Positions 37,829 to 59,794 of a DNA stretch of 64,000 nt are shown piece after piece. The notes under the pieces were generated by a model, which did not search any database, was not told the DNA's origin, and saw nothing but the letters and a program-made list of their open reading frames with translations. Both the position numbers and the translations under genes were made by a program. Within the stretch, counting starts at the first letter, position 1; every line of letters begins with the position of its first letter. Location of the stretch: contig NC_051108.1 in NCBI RefSeq assembly GCF_901709675.1, forward strand, positions 6,990,631 through 7,054,630, written 5' to 3'. Origin of the DNA: Syngnathus acus. Its lineage: Eukaryota > Chordata > Actinopteri > Syngnathiformes > Syngnathidae.

Positions 37829-38366
37829 ATGACACAAGCGCCACCAGGGGGAAGGTGAGCACATGCACAAGTATTCCACTGACATCTCTCACTGGGACAA
37901 AACCCAAGTGCCAGGTACTGCACGTACCATCACCACACTTTTGGACAAGTTTTTCCATGACACTGATGCAAACCAAGTGAGTTAAATATTCATCAAATGT
38001 ATATTTCTGTCTAACTTGGTTTGTATCATTGTCATTAAAAACATGTCTAGAGGTGTGGCACTTAGGTTTTGGCCCAGTCAGACATCACATCTCTCACTGG
38101 GACAAAACCTAAGTGCCACGTATTGCATAACATCTTCATCACACACTTTTGGATGTGTTTTTCAATGACACTGATGCAAACCAAGTTGGTTAAATATTAA
38201 TCAAATATACATTTCTGACTAACCTGGTTTGCATCAATGTCATTAAAAACACGTCTAGAGGTGTTTGATGATTAAGTTGTGCAGTACCTGGCACTTTCTG
38301 GCCCAGTTAGAGATGTTAGCTGGTTGGATGTGCTCACGTTTCGCCTGGTGGCACTCATTAGAAGTG
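37829..38366. repeat. Alternating inverted-repeat (foldback) array
   Basis: Four related arms alternate in orientation. Forward arms are at about 37829-37977 and 38085-38185; inverted arms are at about 37995-38084 and 38215-38366. Each forward arm contains CATCTCTCACTGGGACAAAA, AAGTGCCA and TGACACTGATGCAAACCAAG; the inverted arms carry the complements (e.g. GGTTTGCATCAATGTCATTA). The outermost arms pair over about 140 bp, from GCGCCACCAGG to CCTGGTGGCAC. Transcripts would fold into long hairpins. No known element family was recognised. Confidence 0.8.
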
Positions 38367-39044
38367 ACAGGAGAGGTGGCTGCACTCGCGGTCACCCTGT
38401 GGTGCAATGTGACATCGCACATAAGCTCCTCAAGCACAACATTGCGTACTCATTACGTTCAAATTACAGGTTGCCGTCCCTTCCGCTGCGCATGTTCCAC
38501 AAGGCTGTCGGCTGCACCTCTGGGGCCCAAATGTCCATTATCCTGTCAAGTAAGCAAAACAAAAAAAAGTCGTGCGTTGCACTAATTGACACAAAAGGTT
38601 TTTCAATTCATTTTATTCATTCATATCAATTCATTCTCTTAGGAAAACAGAGTGGCATAGTTGCCCTTTTAATGTGTGAATTCCCAAATGTGCCAACACG
38701 CGTAATGCGTTTGTGTGAGCAATCAGCTCTATGCCCAACATGCAATGAGCACCTCAACCAAGGTCTCAAAGTCGTCAGACTGAAAAGACTCCGTTTATGT
38801 GCCAAAATACTGAGTAGTTCAAAATTGGTCAAACTACTGTAAAAGGCAACAAACTGCTCCTCTAATACTATGCCTTGTGAAAATACAATTTCAAATCCGA
38901 ATACCGCATTTTGTTTTGAAATAAATGCTTCCAGTGCAGTTAGTTTCTCTGGTTTTAATGCAGAAGTGTTAATTAAAAGTGAAAAGTGAAACCATCTTGC
39001 TCCTGCGAGCCATTTTGGTGTTATTATTTTTTTTAATTAAACTA

Positions 39045-39096
39045 TTTCCTTGACAGCTATAATGATACACTCTCTTATTTTTAACACTTTAACATC
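39045..39096 (+). repeat. Direct repeat copy B
   Basis: Second copy of the roughly 55-bp sequence at 37303-37359, differing by scattered substitutions and a small deletion. Its length is too great for an ordinary transposon target duplication. Confidence 0.8.
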
Positions 39097-39850
39097 GAAT
39101 ATGACAAACTACCAAAGAACTGAAACAGTAATAGAATCCCCAACTATAGAGGATGAGCGCCCTCTGCTAGAAACATGTTGGACTTTCACTCAAAACACAG
39201 CTAGTAGTCACCGGTAGAGCTGCAAAGTGAACTGGCTTGCGTACGGTAACTGAGAAAGCTCAATTCAAATGGAACCAAGCGCGTTTGACAACCCGCAGAA
39301 AGCGGAATGACTCTTCGAACAACAATAGCAACAACGACGCCACCACATTGTGCATACAACGACAGCCCTGTTATTAAGGGAGATATTTGTATTCATTAAT
39401 CAAACACATACCAAATCTTACTGGGTAAACCTTTGAGACCTTTAATTGAACATTCTGGTTCTGTTAAGATAATGAATTCATTCAGAATATTGACTTTCTT
39501 ACATGAGAAACGAGTTTTGAAAAAAGACAATCCATCCTGCAGTAAACTGTTACCATACGGTTGTTGTTCCCGCCACAGAAGTATTGTTTTGACGTCATAT
39601 ACAAGAAACGCACAATCAAGTGACAATTGTACCGGAAGTAGTAGTTTGCCACGCGTTTAAAACAAACAAACACGCGCCTTATTGTTTGTTGCGTAAAAGT
39701 TGATAATATACTAAAAGAGCAGTTGGTGAATCAAGCAAAAATAAATTGTGGCTCACTTAAACCAAATGTTCAGTGAGAAAAAGTAGGAAGAACCTTGTAT
39801 TTAGTTTGAAAAGACAAACCGGAAATACTACGTCGAAATTGAGCGTTCGA
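39097..39850. other. Intergenic DNA upstream of cad
   Basis: AT-rich to balanced sequence with no gene or repeat recognised. It is presumably distal cad promoter sequence. Confidence 0.35.
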
Positions 39851-40163
39851 ATCATCTGAACCCCGGGCCAAGCTCATCGGCGTCTGCCGCACACGTGGGA
39901 GATCCTTGGCATCCTCGGGTCCCCTTCGCAAACCGGGAAAACTCAAACCATACGCCGCGTCGATCTTTTGCCCTCTCTTGGATCGCTTTGAACATCCACC
40001 ATTTTCTTTCTAACATTAAGCCAAGACGACTCCCGGCGGTCGATTTTCTCCCACTTTTAGCCCTTTTCTTCTCGTTGGTTGTTTCACGTGGAAAACCACT
40101 AGATCGTGGTCGTGGCCGCCTGGCGTAACCAGCAACTAAACGCGATCGGGACGTGCAAGCAAG
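39851..40163 (+). promoter_or_regulatory. cad promoter/5' UTR with two CACGTG E-boxes
   Basis: GC-rich segment directly before the cad ATG. Perfect E-boxes CACGTG occur at 39892-39897 and 40085-40090, 272 and 79 bp before the start codon. Mammalian CAD is a classic MYC/MAX target through a CACGTG near its start site, so conserved regulation is likely. A long antisense open frame over this region is a composition artefact. Confidence 0.6.
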
Positions 40164-51758
<11,595 letters not shown>

Positions 51759-52147
51759 ACTGGGGGCACCTTGTATACACGGTAAGTGGTCGAGTCATTC
51801 TTGTTATTTGATGAGGTTTTGTTTTTTTACATTACATTGCTCTCTTCTTTACAGTTTCTCTTGCTGTCAATTATTTTGGGACCAATTTTTGTCTTTAAAA
51901 GAGGAAAGAATGCTGCTTTGGATTCAGACAATTTATTAACTAAAAGTTTTTTCCCCCTTCTCTGATATACCTCATGTTGTTTAAATGTGCGACATTACCC
52001 CACAATCTATAAGTGTCATTTTTACGTAAAGTGGGGGTTTTACCGTCAATTATATGCTTCATTGTTACAGATCACAGGCAAAGGTTACTATCAAGGATAT
52101 ATGTCACTGCAGTGTTGGAGACTTTTTTTGTATCATGCAAAAATAAA
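51759..52147 (+). other. cad 3' UTR with candidate intron and poly(A) signal
   Basis: Just after the stop, a consensus donor GTAAGT (from 51782) and an acceptor CTTTACAG (ending 51854) define a possible 73-nt 3' UTR intron. AATAAA lies at 52142-52147. Sequence between is AT-rich UTR. Confidence 0.5.
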
Positions 52148-52469
52148 ATGATGGTAATCCCCTTGCAAATTATTATGTTGATGAGTGGATATTGCAATGG
52201 ACAGTCATTTAAATCCTTAACACCTTAGGCCACGCCCCCTAAAGGCACAGTAACTGTTTCAAGTATTGTCTATTATGTTTCATTATGTTTTATTTTATAG
52301 TGTACTTGTCATTAGTGTAATGGGTGAGATGGCATCAATACCCGATTGCCAGATAATTAGTTTTTTTCATGATACATTTTGATTTGACATACACTGCTGT
52401 ATATGGTTATTCGAGTTCATTTTAATCCCTTAGTTTGCGGTTTTATTTTTATTTTTTTTCGGTCATTTT
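52148..52469. other. cad-dnajc5g intergenic gap
   Basis: About 320 bp of AT-rich sequence with no gene, repeat or RNA recognised. Confidence 0.4.
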
Positions 52470-52755
52470 TCAACTGCAGCAAATGCGACTAATGTCGCGA
52501 CGTCTCGCCAAATGACGAATTTTTCCGCCGTGACACTGAACGCGTCTCGACGTCATTCCCTGGAAAGATCCTGACAGCGGGCTGACATTACACCGGCGCT
52601 GTTCGGCTTGGCTCGGTTCGCTTAACGGCGCCGCCATTTGAATACTCGATCTTGACCTTCCCCGCGTGCTACCGAATCCATGATTGGGGGTCCGAACGCT
52701 AAACCAGATGATCCAGTCAGCATCCCGGCGAGACACCGCTTTCAGTTAGCATCAG
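52470..52755 (+). promoter_or_regulatory. Probable dnajc5g promoter and non-coding first exon
   Basis: GC-rich island with several CpGs and ACGTCATT-type CRE-like sequence near 52548. It ends at a good donor, ATCAG/GTACCA (donor at 52756). It would splice to the acceptor GTAG at 54851-54852, just before the dnajc5g ATG. A leader exon is inferred from position and splice signals. Confidence 0.5.
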
Positions 52756-54009
52756 GTACCACACGCGCGCACACACACACTAGTTAGCAAGATGCTAACA
52801 GGGTGAGGAGAGGCCTATAAAAAATGCAAATATTTGTTTTATTATTAATGTCATACTGTATATTCATGTCAGTAAATTAATCACTGACAGTGATTGTCAA
52901 GTAGAATAATAGAAAGTAGTTAATTGTCAACGTGCCGGGAGATTAACATTAGCCAGAGGATTAGGTCTAGCCAGGCAAGGACAAGGGCGACAAACACGCA
53001 GCGTCACTGCTGTCCGCCACAGTTTCTGCAACACGTTGGCGAGACAGATTGAAATACACATTAATTTTTTAAATCCCATATTGAATATTGAATTTTAACA
53101 ATGGCCCCTGAGTGATGTGCCCTGAACGTGACCTCGCAGGTTGCACAGCCTTCGCCAATCATCAGCATCAGCAGCACATAATCATAAAAGCTACTCAAGT
53201 AGTCACTAATCACATTGTTTGGTTGCACAAGAGAGCCAAAATATTAGGAACAGTGTACACTGGTGCCTTGAGATACAAGTCACCCGGATTCAGGAGGTAT
53301 TCAAATTACAAGTTGTAATTCGTATGATTTGAGTTGTTGCACAGGTGAGGCATGATGTCTGCATTGCTGAAAGAACGACTTGTTTTGTTGAGAATGGAGA
53401 TTTGTGAGTTTTATTTCCAAAAATGTTTCTATTGATAACTGTGTTGGTGCTTTTTAAGATGAGCTAAATTTAGATGCAAGGGTGTTCAAAAGGCTCAAAC
53501 CACAGAGAAAAACACTGCTCTCTTTAATCTGTCTGAATAATTGGTGCATCGTTATATTGCCTGTAGTAGTGCATTCATCGTCAGTAACTGTAAATTTATC
53601 GTGGGTGCCCGTGAGCGTCATCATCTGTGCATGTGTGTGTGTGTGCATAGCAGGGTTGATTAAAACAACGGCCTTCTTGAGCTGTCGCCTCTCTGTCGAA
53701 TTGTCTTTTAATGACTTTGATACGCTTTCCGAGGGCAGTCAGTTGACCCAAAGCTGCCCAGGCCTGCTCATTAAGTGAAAGGTCGGCAAAATGTAATCTT
53801 CTTAGCTGAACGACCCGTTTGTGTGTGTGTATTACACTTGCTACTACCTTGGGCTTGAAAATTTGTTTGTAATGATTTTTACTTGAATGCTTTTTTTTTT
53901 TTCATGATTAAATAGATTTTTGATTCAATTAATTGCATCTTATGCTGCTCCTTCTATAGTGTGTGCCTTGGCCACTTGGGTGCAGTATAATACAGGCATA
54001 CAGTTTCAG
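52756..54009 (+). other. Presumed first intron of dnajc5g, 5' part
   Basis: AT-balanced non-coding sequence with a short GT microsatellite near 53633-53645 and another near 53820. No gene or RNA was recognised. Confidence 0.4.
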
Positions 54010-54815
54010 CTCCTCAGTACAGCAGTAATATTAGTCGTTCATCTTCTTGGTATGGCGCCGTGAGTGGCTGCCTCCCAGCAGTGTTCAAACTTTTCCTCTT
54101 TATTTCCTTCTTTTCTCCTTTTTCTTTCTGTCTTTTTGTCCATTCGGCGATGCTGGTGCCTTCTACCGCACCTCGGTATCTCTTCGGATCGGATTTTTTT
54201 TTTTTTCTTCCTGGGACCGGGATCATCGGTCGAGACCGGTGTGACTCTACGACGGCTTCCTGCTTATCCGGCCAGTGATGACCGGGTCCCTCGCCTTGGC
54301 CTTGCAGCTGCAACCCCTGTGGGGAGTCCGCTCCCTCGTGCTCGTCGGAACCAACGACTTTCGCCATGCTAGCCCCGTGGTGACCATCTGCACGTGCCCC
54401 GACTGGGTGCCCAGGACGCTGCTCACACGTTTGCCTGCTTTGTGATGTTTTCACCGATTCACGACCACGGTCCATTGAGCGCCGTTGAACTGGACTGCCC
54501 TTACACCTGTCTATGGACCCCGTGGAGGCTATTTTGTGTGTTTTGGGGTGTTCTCTTGTATTGAGGGGTGCTGGTTGGCCGCTGTTACTTTTTTTCCTTT
54601 GTCTTTTAGCTTTGATTTGCTTTGATGGCTTTTATCTTGAGCACTTTCTGACTTTCTTTGTGGCGCCGTTGTGTGGCAGCCTTATGAGAGCCTGTTGAGT
54701 TGCGCTTATGCCATCTGTGTGTCTTTTGTATACCCACTCTGTGGTATGGATACTGCTGGGGCCTGAATTTCCCCACCCCTGGGGATCAATAAATATTCAA
54801 TATATTCAATATCAT
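54010..54815 (+). mobile_element. Probable non-LTR retroelement fragment
   Basis: About 800 bp beginning near TATGGCGCCGTGAGTGGCTG and ending GGGGATCAATAAA followed by ATATTCA repeats. The end resembles the 3' terminus of fish L1-like LINEs, and the start resembles LINE 5' UTRs. It may be an internally deleted LINE or a composite SINE-like copy. Open frames inside are short and unlike known proteins. Family assignment is tentative. Confidence 0.5.
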
Positions 54816-54866
54816 AGATAAAGAATTTTTGTTTGTTTGTGTTGTCGCGTAGAGCGGCGGTGAGCC

Positions 54867-55896
54867 ATGGCTAACACCAACCCCCATGCCAACCCCCATG
54901 CCAACCCCCATGCGTCACGGGCCCAGAGGAAGATGTCCACGGTGGGGGAGAGCGTCTACAAGGTGTTGGGATTGGAGAAAGGCGCCTCGGCCGAGGACAT
55001 CAAGAAAGCCTACAGGCGAGCGCTTGTGTCAATTCACACACACTCCCAAAGTAACTCTCGAACTCGAAACCTTACCCTTCGTCTCCCGGCAGGAAGTTGG
55101 CGCTGAAGTACCACCCGGACAAGAACCCGGACAACCCGGAGGCGGCGGAGAAGTTCAAGGAGATCAACAATGCTAACACCATCCTCAACGATGAAACTAA
55201 GAGGAAGATCTACGACCAGTACGGCTCCATGGGACTGTACGTGTCCGAGCAGTTTGGGGAGGAGAGCGTCAAGTATTACTTTCTCATGTCCAAGTGGTGG
55301 TTCAAGGTGGGTTCGAGTCACCGCCGACATAGATGCATACATTCCTCTTTGAATGCCTCATCAAATTCCTCAGCCCGCTATGTCCATTTCCTCATTTTTT
55401 ACGATGCCTTATGCGTAGGCTCTGATGCTGTGCTGCACGCTGTTCAGCTGCTGCTGTTGTTGCTGCTGCTGCTGCTTCTGCTGCGGCAGGTGTAAGCCTC
55501 CGGACGAGGACGACAGCTACCAGTACGTGGACCCCGAGGATCTGGAGGCGCAGATCAAAGCGGAGCAGGACAACGGTGAGCCTTGTAGAAGATTTTGTGT
55601 GTTAGATAATCGCCGAGGTAGATGTCAAGTTGTGTGCGGCAAGACCGAGCTGCGACAATCAGATGTGAAGTCGGCCACATGGGGGCGCTGGACATTTTTC
55701 TTGACGTTGATTTTCAAAAACAGGCAACACAGTAATCATAGGCCAGCCCTCGGCCAGCGGGGGTGGCGCCCAGATCCCGGACGGCAAAGGTCCGTCCACC
55801 CCGCTGCCCATGCCGCCCCCGCTTGCACCCGAGTCCGAGCCCGGGTTGCAGCAAGAGGAGGAGAAGCCCCGCGAGAGCTTGCCTGAGTCAAAATGA
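54867..55896 (+). CDS. dnajc5g: Cysteine string protein, DNAJC5-gamma-like, complete
   Basis: J-domain co-chaperone of the CSP family, anchored to vesicle membranes by palmitoylated cysteines; partners are Hsc70 and SNARE proteins. Exons 54867-55015, 55093-55306, 55419-55575 and 55724-55896 total 693 nt = 230 aa. The J domain holds [20 protein letters not shown] and [20 protein letters not shown] with the catalytic HPD. The linker [17 protein letters not shown] is CSP-like. The string has 14 Cys, including nine in a row (CCTLFS, nine C, FCCGRC). The tail is Pro/Glu-rich and ends LPESK. Placement between cad and ift172 matches human DNAJC5G. The first exon encodes a tandem NPHA repeat before a second Met (residue 23, MSTVGESVY), which may be the real start. 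Intron 1 of the coding region has a GC donor. Confidence 0.88.
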
Positions 55897-57431
55897 CTCG
55901 TAAGAGCCGTCGTTTACTTTGCCTCGCACGTTGCCTGCTCGTCATCGTCGTCCATAACCGAGCTTGTTCCTGTTGACGTTTGTTGTGTTTTTTTGACTAA
56001 CTGCTTCAATAACGGCTTGATATGTGATGAAGCTTATTTGCATGTGAACAACTCACAATACACGTTCGCTGAAGCATTTGATTAAGAATGCACTCAAAGT
56101 GCTTTGCTTCCCCAGGACGATGAAACTGGACATCATGAACATCAACAGCAGCAAAGAGGTGCACTATTATTATTATGTAATTTTTTAATTGTATTACTAT
56201 TATTATTAACTTAGGTAGCTATAAATGACTTGTCTTTTTTCCTTACTAGGAAGCCCCCCTTGTCCCCATGCCTTGAGCGCCGGAGCACCGCCCTCATTCC
56301 CCACGTGCCGGACCTCCTCCAAAGAAAGTTGCTTCTTCTTGTTCTTCTGTGGACCTCCTGCGTCTTTCTTCCTCCACGTCACCTCCACACGGTGTTTTAT
56401 CCCGGGAATGAGCAGGAAATGACGCAACACTGTTTGGGGAGCAACGGACCACTTTCCTCTTCACCTCTTTTGCGAGTCGAGGCACTGATGGGAATTCAAT
56501 GTGCATGTAATTTTTTTTATATCGGACTGCATGCGCTCCGGCTCCGTAGAGTTATGCAGAATCTGCTCCCTTTTTGTTTTGTGCCACTCGCTACAAACAA
56601 AAGAATCAACCAGCAAATGGAAACAAGTCAATGGCACGTTTCCTCCCAGGAGCTCGATGTAGTCCGCTGACAGTCATGCCGGCAGGTTTTCCTCTGTTGC
56701 CATAGCAGCAAGTCTGTCATTTCACACAAAATAATCACTGAAAGCTGCAAGCAGGGATGAGACGCCCCATTTTCAGTGGCGAATTCTAGAAATGATGGGG
56801 TCAGTAGAAATGATCATCCATTTTTCATCAAACCAGCATTTTAAAATGAGCCATTGTCATGTTGGAAAAAACAGAAGGCACAGAAACAATTCCAATATTT
56901 GAGAATATTAGTGAGAGTCGGGTGAAATGTTTTTTTTTTGTTAGTCATTTTGTGTCAACAGTGTTGAAGAGCACATTTTGAAGCCCGCTGCTAAAACTTG
57001 ACAAGATTAGACGTTTATAAATGTTGCTAATTTCAAACAATATTGAAGAAAAAAAAAATGCCATTTACCTCACACAACCAAAATTTGTCATTTATGACTT
57101 TATCAATCAGCAAAACACATCAAAGATGTCACTTTTATTTTTGTTGTTGTAAATAATGTCATAGATCCGCAGATTTTTTGACATGTTTTTATTCACGTGT
57201 TTCAAGTGTAAATACTTTTTTTTTCTAAGTTATGTGAAAAAGACAATTTGCCAAGCGGCACTTTGCTAACCTGTTAGCCTATCTATGGTTAGCCCGCAGC
57301 TATTGCTCAAGTCCCTTCATAATAAAAGTTGGACAACCTGTTTAGCTGAAAAAAAAAAAAAATCTTTAACACAATAAGCCAAGCTGATTCAAACTGACCA
57401 TTTATGTGTGCTCTGCAATTTGACCAAATAA
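55897..57431 (+). other. dnajc5g 3' flank, UTR and poly(A) signals
   Basis: No further recognisable gene. 56114-56158 is flanked by a splice-like CCCCAG and could be an extra 3' exon, but it matches nothing known. AATAAA-type signals occur near 57319 and at 57426-57431, so the 3' UTR may extend almost to the convergent DRC4-like gene. Confidence 0.4.
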
Positions 57432-57696
57432 AACAGAAAAGATATTTTTTAATTTTCTCCAGTTCATAACATATTTTTGTTCTTTGTAATTTGTTGTAGT
57501 ATTTGGTTTTTGGTTCATTTTTTGTGCTAGCATACTAACCGCACAGGATTTACATTCCAACAAAATAGCTGAAGCTCAAGAAGACATTTTTAATCCGCGT
57601 ATTTCTTGCCATGTTGTCTTTATTCCTCATTTCGTTACATTTTCATGTTTTTTTTAAGTCACTTTTGTTTTGGCAATAAGGTAAAATGGACCACAT

Positions 57697-59511
57697 TTAC
57701 TTGAGTTGTAGCAAAGCTCCGCGTACGCTCAGATTCTGGTCGGCGACTAATTTCTGCTTCTCCAGCTCCTTGATGGTGTCTTTGATTTTGCGTTGAAGGC
57801 CGTGCAGCTCGTGCGTCTTGTCGTTCAATATTAGGATGAATTGCGTCCTCCTCTTTGTGGCCACCTCGGCGTGACTCTCCAGGAGCTCCTTGCTGTTCCT
57901 CAACTGCCTGTCCAGCACTTGATCGCACATCAAGGAGCTTAACCTGTTTTGGGAGTCGGTCGGGGGATCCTTGCACGCGATCCTGATGACTTCTTCCATC
58001 AGGCCGCCCATGGGTTGCTTGTCGTCCTGGAGGTGGAGCGGTGTCTCCAAGGGTTCTGGACAGAATTCTTGCGGGACTTTGCCCGATTTGAACTTTTTCG
58101 CCACTTCGAGCTGCCATGTGACTTTTTGGAGGGCTTTCTTGGCCTGGAACACCTCGTCGACCTTCTCGTTGATGAGTTTGGTCAGAGCCGACCTCTCCTT
58201 GACGGCAGTCTCCACGTCTCTTTGAAGAAGCTCCTTGACATTTTGTAGCTGCCAGGTGACCGTCTGGTTGAGTCTGGTCTTGTGGCTCCAGTGTCCTGGG
58301 CTACGTCCCGCTTCGTCCGCCTGGTTGTCCGCCGCTTGTTTCACAAGAGCCCCCGTGGCTGGGATCTCGATGCCGAAGAGCCGCATGCAAACCAGAGACT
58401 GGAGCTTTTGGATTTTTTCCTTCAGTGCGGCCAGTTGGGCTTCCATTTCCGCATGTTTCTGATCAGCCTTCCACTGGATGTCAAGGAGGTTTTCACAGTA
58501 CGTGTGGTGCATCTCTTCCATGTCCCGCTCGAGTTGCTTGAACTTCTGATCCCGCGAGTCATAGTCTTGATTTAACTTGCTCAGTTCCAGATGTTTGACC
58601 CTCTCATTGGGGTGCGTCTTTACGATGGGATTCCTCAAGGATTTTTGGAGTTTGATAATTTGCCCCTGGACAGCCTTTTGCTCTTGTTTCAGCATCTTGA
58701 TATCCATCGATCCATCCACACGGTGGTTTTTATTCTCCTCCGTGGCGACAAAGACTTGGATTTGTTTCCTTAGCTTGTCCTTATGGTGCAGGTCCTTCGT
58801 CTTGCAGTCATTGACGAAGGCGTCAAACTTGCTGTAGCGTTGGTCGTGGTCTTGCTGCAGATTGTGGATGAGGTTACTCCAGTAGTACTCTCTCTCGCTC
58901 AGTTTGGTCTTCTCCTTGTTGGTCAGGTCGTGTTGGAGCAGCTCCAGCTTCTTCTTGTACTTTTGCTCCGTCTGCAGGAGCTGCTCATTCATCCCCTGTT
59001 CTCTTCTAGCCATGTCTTCGTTGTGCTTGGCCTTCAGCATGTTGACAGTGTCCTCGATGTCCAGCTGTTCGTCCAGTATCATCTCAGCACGCTCCTTCTC
59101 GTAAGGCTTTACCTCCAACTCCTCAACCTTACGCACATGCTTTTCAAAGTCTTCCTGGTGCTTCTTGAGATCCTCCTTGTAGAGCTTGATTCCTCCCAAG
59201 TACTCTTTGATGTCTTGTCGGTGGTTGAGCTCGTCCGTCTCAATTTCGTTGTACAGGTTGACATACTCAGCGTTGGTCTCCTCCAGTTGTTGGCCTGTCA
59301 CCTCCCAGAAGGTGCAGAGCATGTCCACTTCCAGCTGGAACTTGTTCCTCTCCTTCATTTCTGTTTCCACATCTATTTGGAGCTGTTCAATTTGGCTTAT
59401 GAGGGCCTTCACCTCGTCTGACAATTCGGGCGGAGGCTCAGGCTCTTGTGGTGCTTTGGGTCTCTTTTTCCCCTTTTTCTCCTTTTTTCCTTTGCCTTTT
59501 TTGGGAGGCAT
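57697..59511 (-). CDS. DRC4/GAS8-like dynein regulatory complex protein, intronless
   Basis: A single uninterrupted frame of 604 aa. Start MPPKKGKGKKEKKGKK gives a basic N-terminus like DRC4 (GAS8). Homology to DRC4 is visible at ERNKFQLEVDMLCTFWEVTG (human ERNYFQLERDKIHTFWEIT), at KKKLELLQHDL and at NLIHNLQQDHDQRYSKFDAF. Coiled-coil heptads run throughout, and a Pro-rich break lies at about residues 470-490 (PEPLETPLHLQDD). It is about 125 residues longer than typical DRC4 (around 478 aa), with an extra C-terminal coil. DRC4 anchors the nexin link to microtubules in motile cilia; the paralogue's role is unknown. A minus-strand AATAAA lies at 57624-57619. Lack of introns suggests a retrogene. 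It is convergent with dnajc5g and divergent from ift172. Confidence 0.82.
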   Translation of the reverse strand: MPPKKGKGKKEKKGKKRPKAPQEPEPPPELSDEVKALISQIEQLQIDVETEMKERNKFQLEVDMLCTFWEVTGQQLEETNAEYVNLYNEIETDELNHRQDIKEYLGGIKLYKEDLKKHQEDFEKHVRKVEELEVKPYEKERAEMILDEQLDIEDTVNMLKAKHNEDMARREQGMNEQLLQTEQKYKKKLELLQHDLTNKEKTKLSEREYYWSNLIHNLQQDHDQRYSKFDAFVNDCKTKDLHHKDKLRKQIQVFVATEENKNHRVDGSMDIKMLKQEQKAVQGQIIKLQKSLRNPIVKTHPNERVKHLELSKLNQDYDSRDQKFKQLERDMEEMHHTYCENLLDIQWKADQKHAEMEAQLAALKEKIQKLQSLVCMRLFGIEIPATGALVKQAADNQADEAGRSPGHWSHKTRLNQTVTWQLQNVKELLQRDVETAVKERSALTKLINEKVDEVFQAKKALQKVTWQLEVAKKFKSGKVPQEFCPEPLETPLHLQDDKQPMGGLMEEVIRIACKDPPTDSQNRLSSLMCDQVLDRQLRNSKELLESHAEVATKRRTQFILILNDKTHELHGLQRKIKDTIKELEKQKLVADQNLSVRGALLQLK

Positions 59512-59794
59512 CCTTACTTGTCCGAAATTATACCTCTATGAATAGCGTGACCGCTTGCAAATGGGTGGAAACAACCGTCCACAGCACACTATAAAGATGG
59601 AACGTTGATGCACACCCACTAAGCCATCCTGTGAACATGCATGACATCACAAAGCTTTGCCTGACTCCTGAAGTCATGCATCTTTTTTGCACCCTTGTGA
59701 CAGCACAGATGGACGTCATAGCTTCGCATCAACTCGTGGGCCTACATAGACTTGCTTTATAATTAAAACAGATTTATGAAAACGTGCATTGAAC

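Noticed and set aside
38279-38842. 187-codon open frame
   Set aside because: It starts in the inverted-repeat array, matches no known protein and lacks codon structure. Only the splice-like signals were kept as a low-interest finding.
54513-54698. Hydrophobic 61-aa frame starting MDPVEAILCVLG
   Set aside because: It looks like a membrane peptide but lies in a probable retroelement fragment and has no match or splice context.
56230-56670. 146-codon frame downstream of dnajc5g
   Set aside because: It lies in the probable 3' UTR, with no homology and no conserved motif.
58783-59421. 212-codon Leu/Val-rich plus-strand frame
   Set aside because: It is the complement of the Glu/Lys-rich coiled-coil DRC4-like gene; composition alone explains it.
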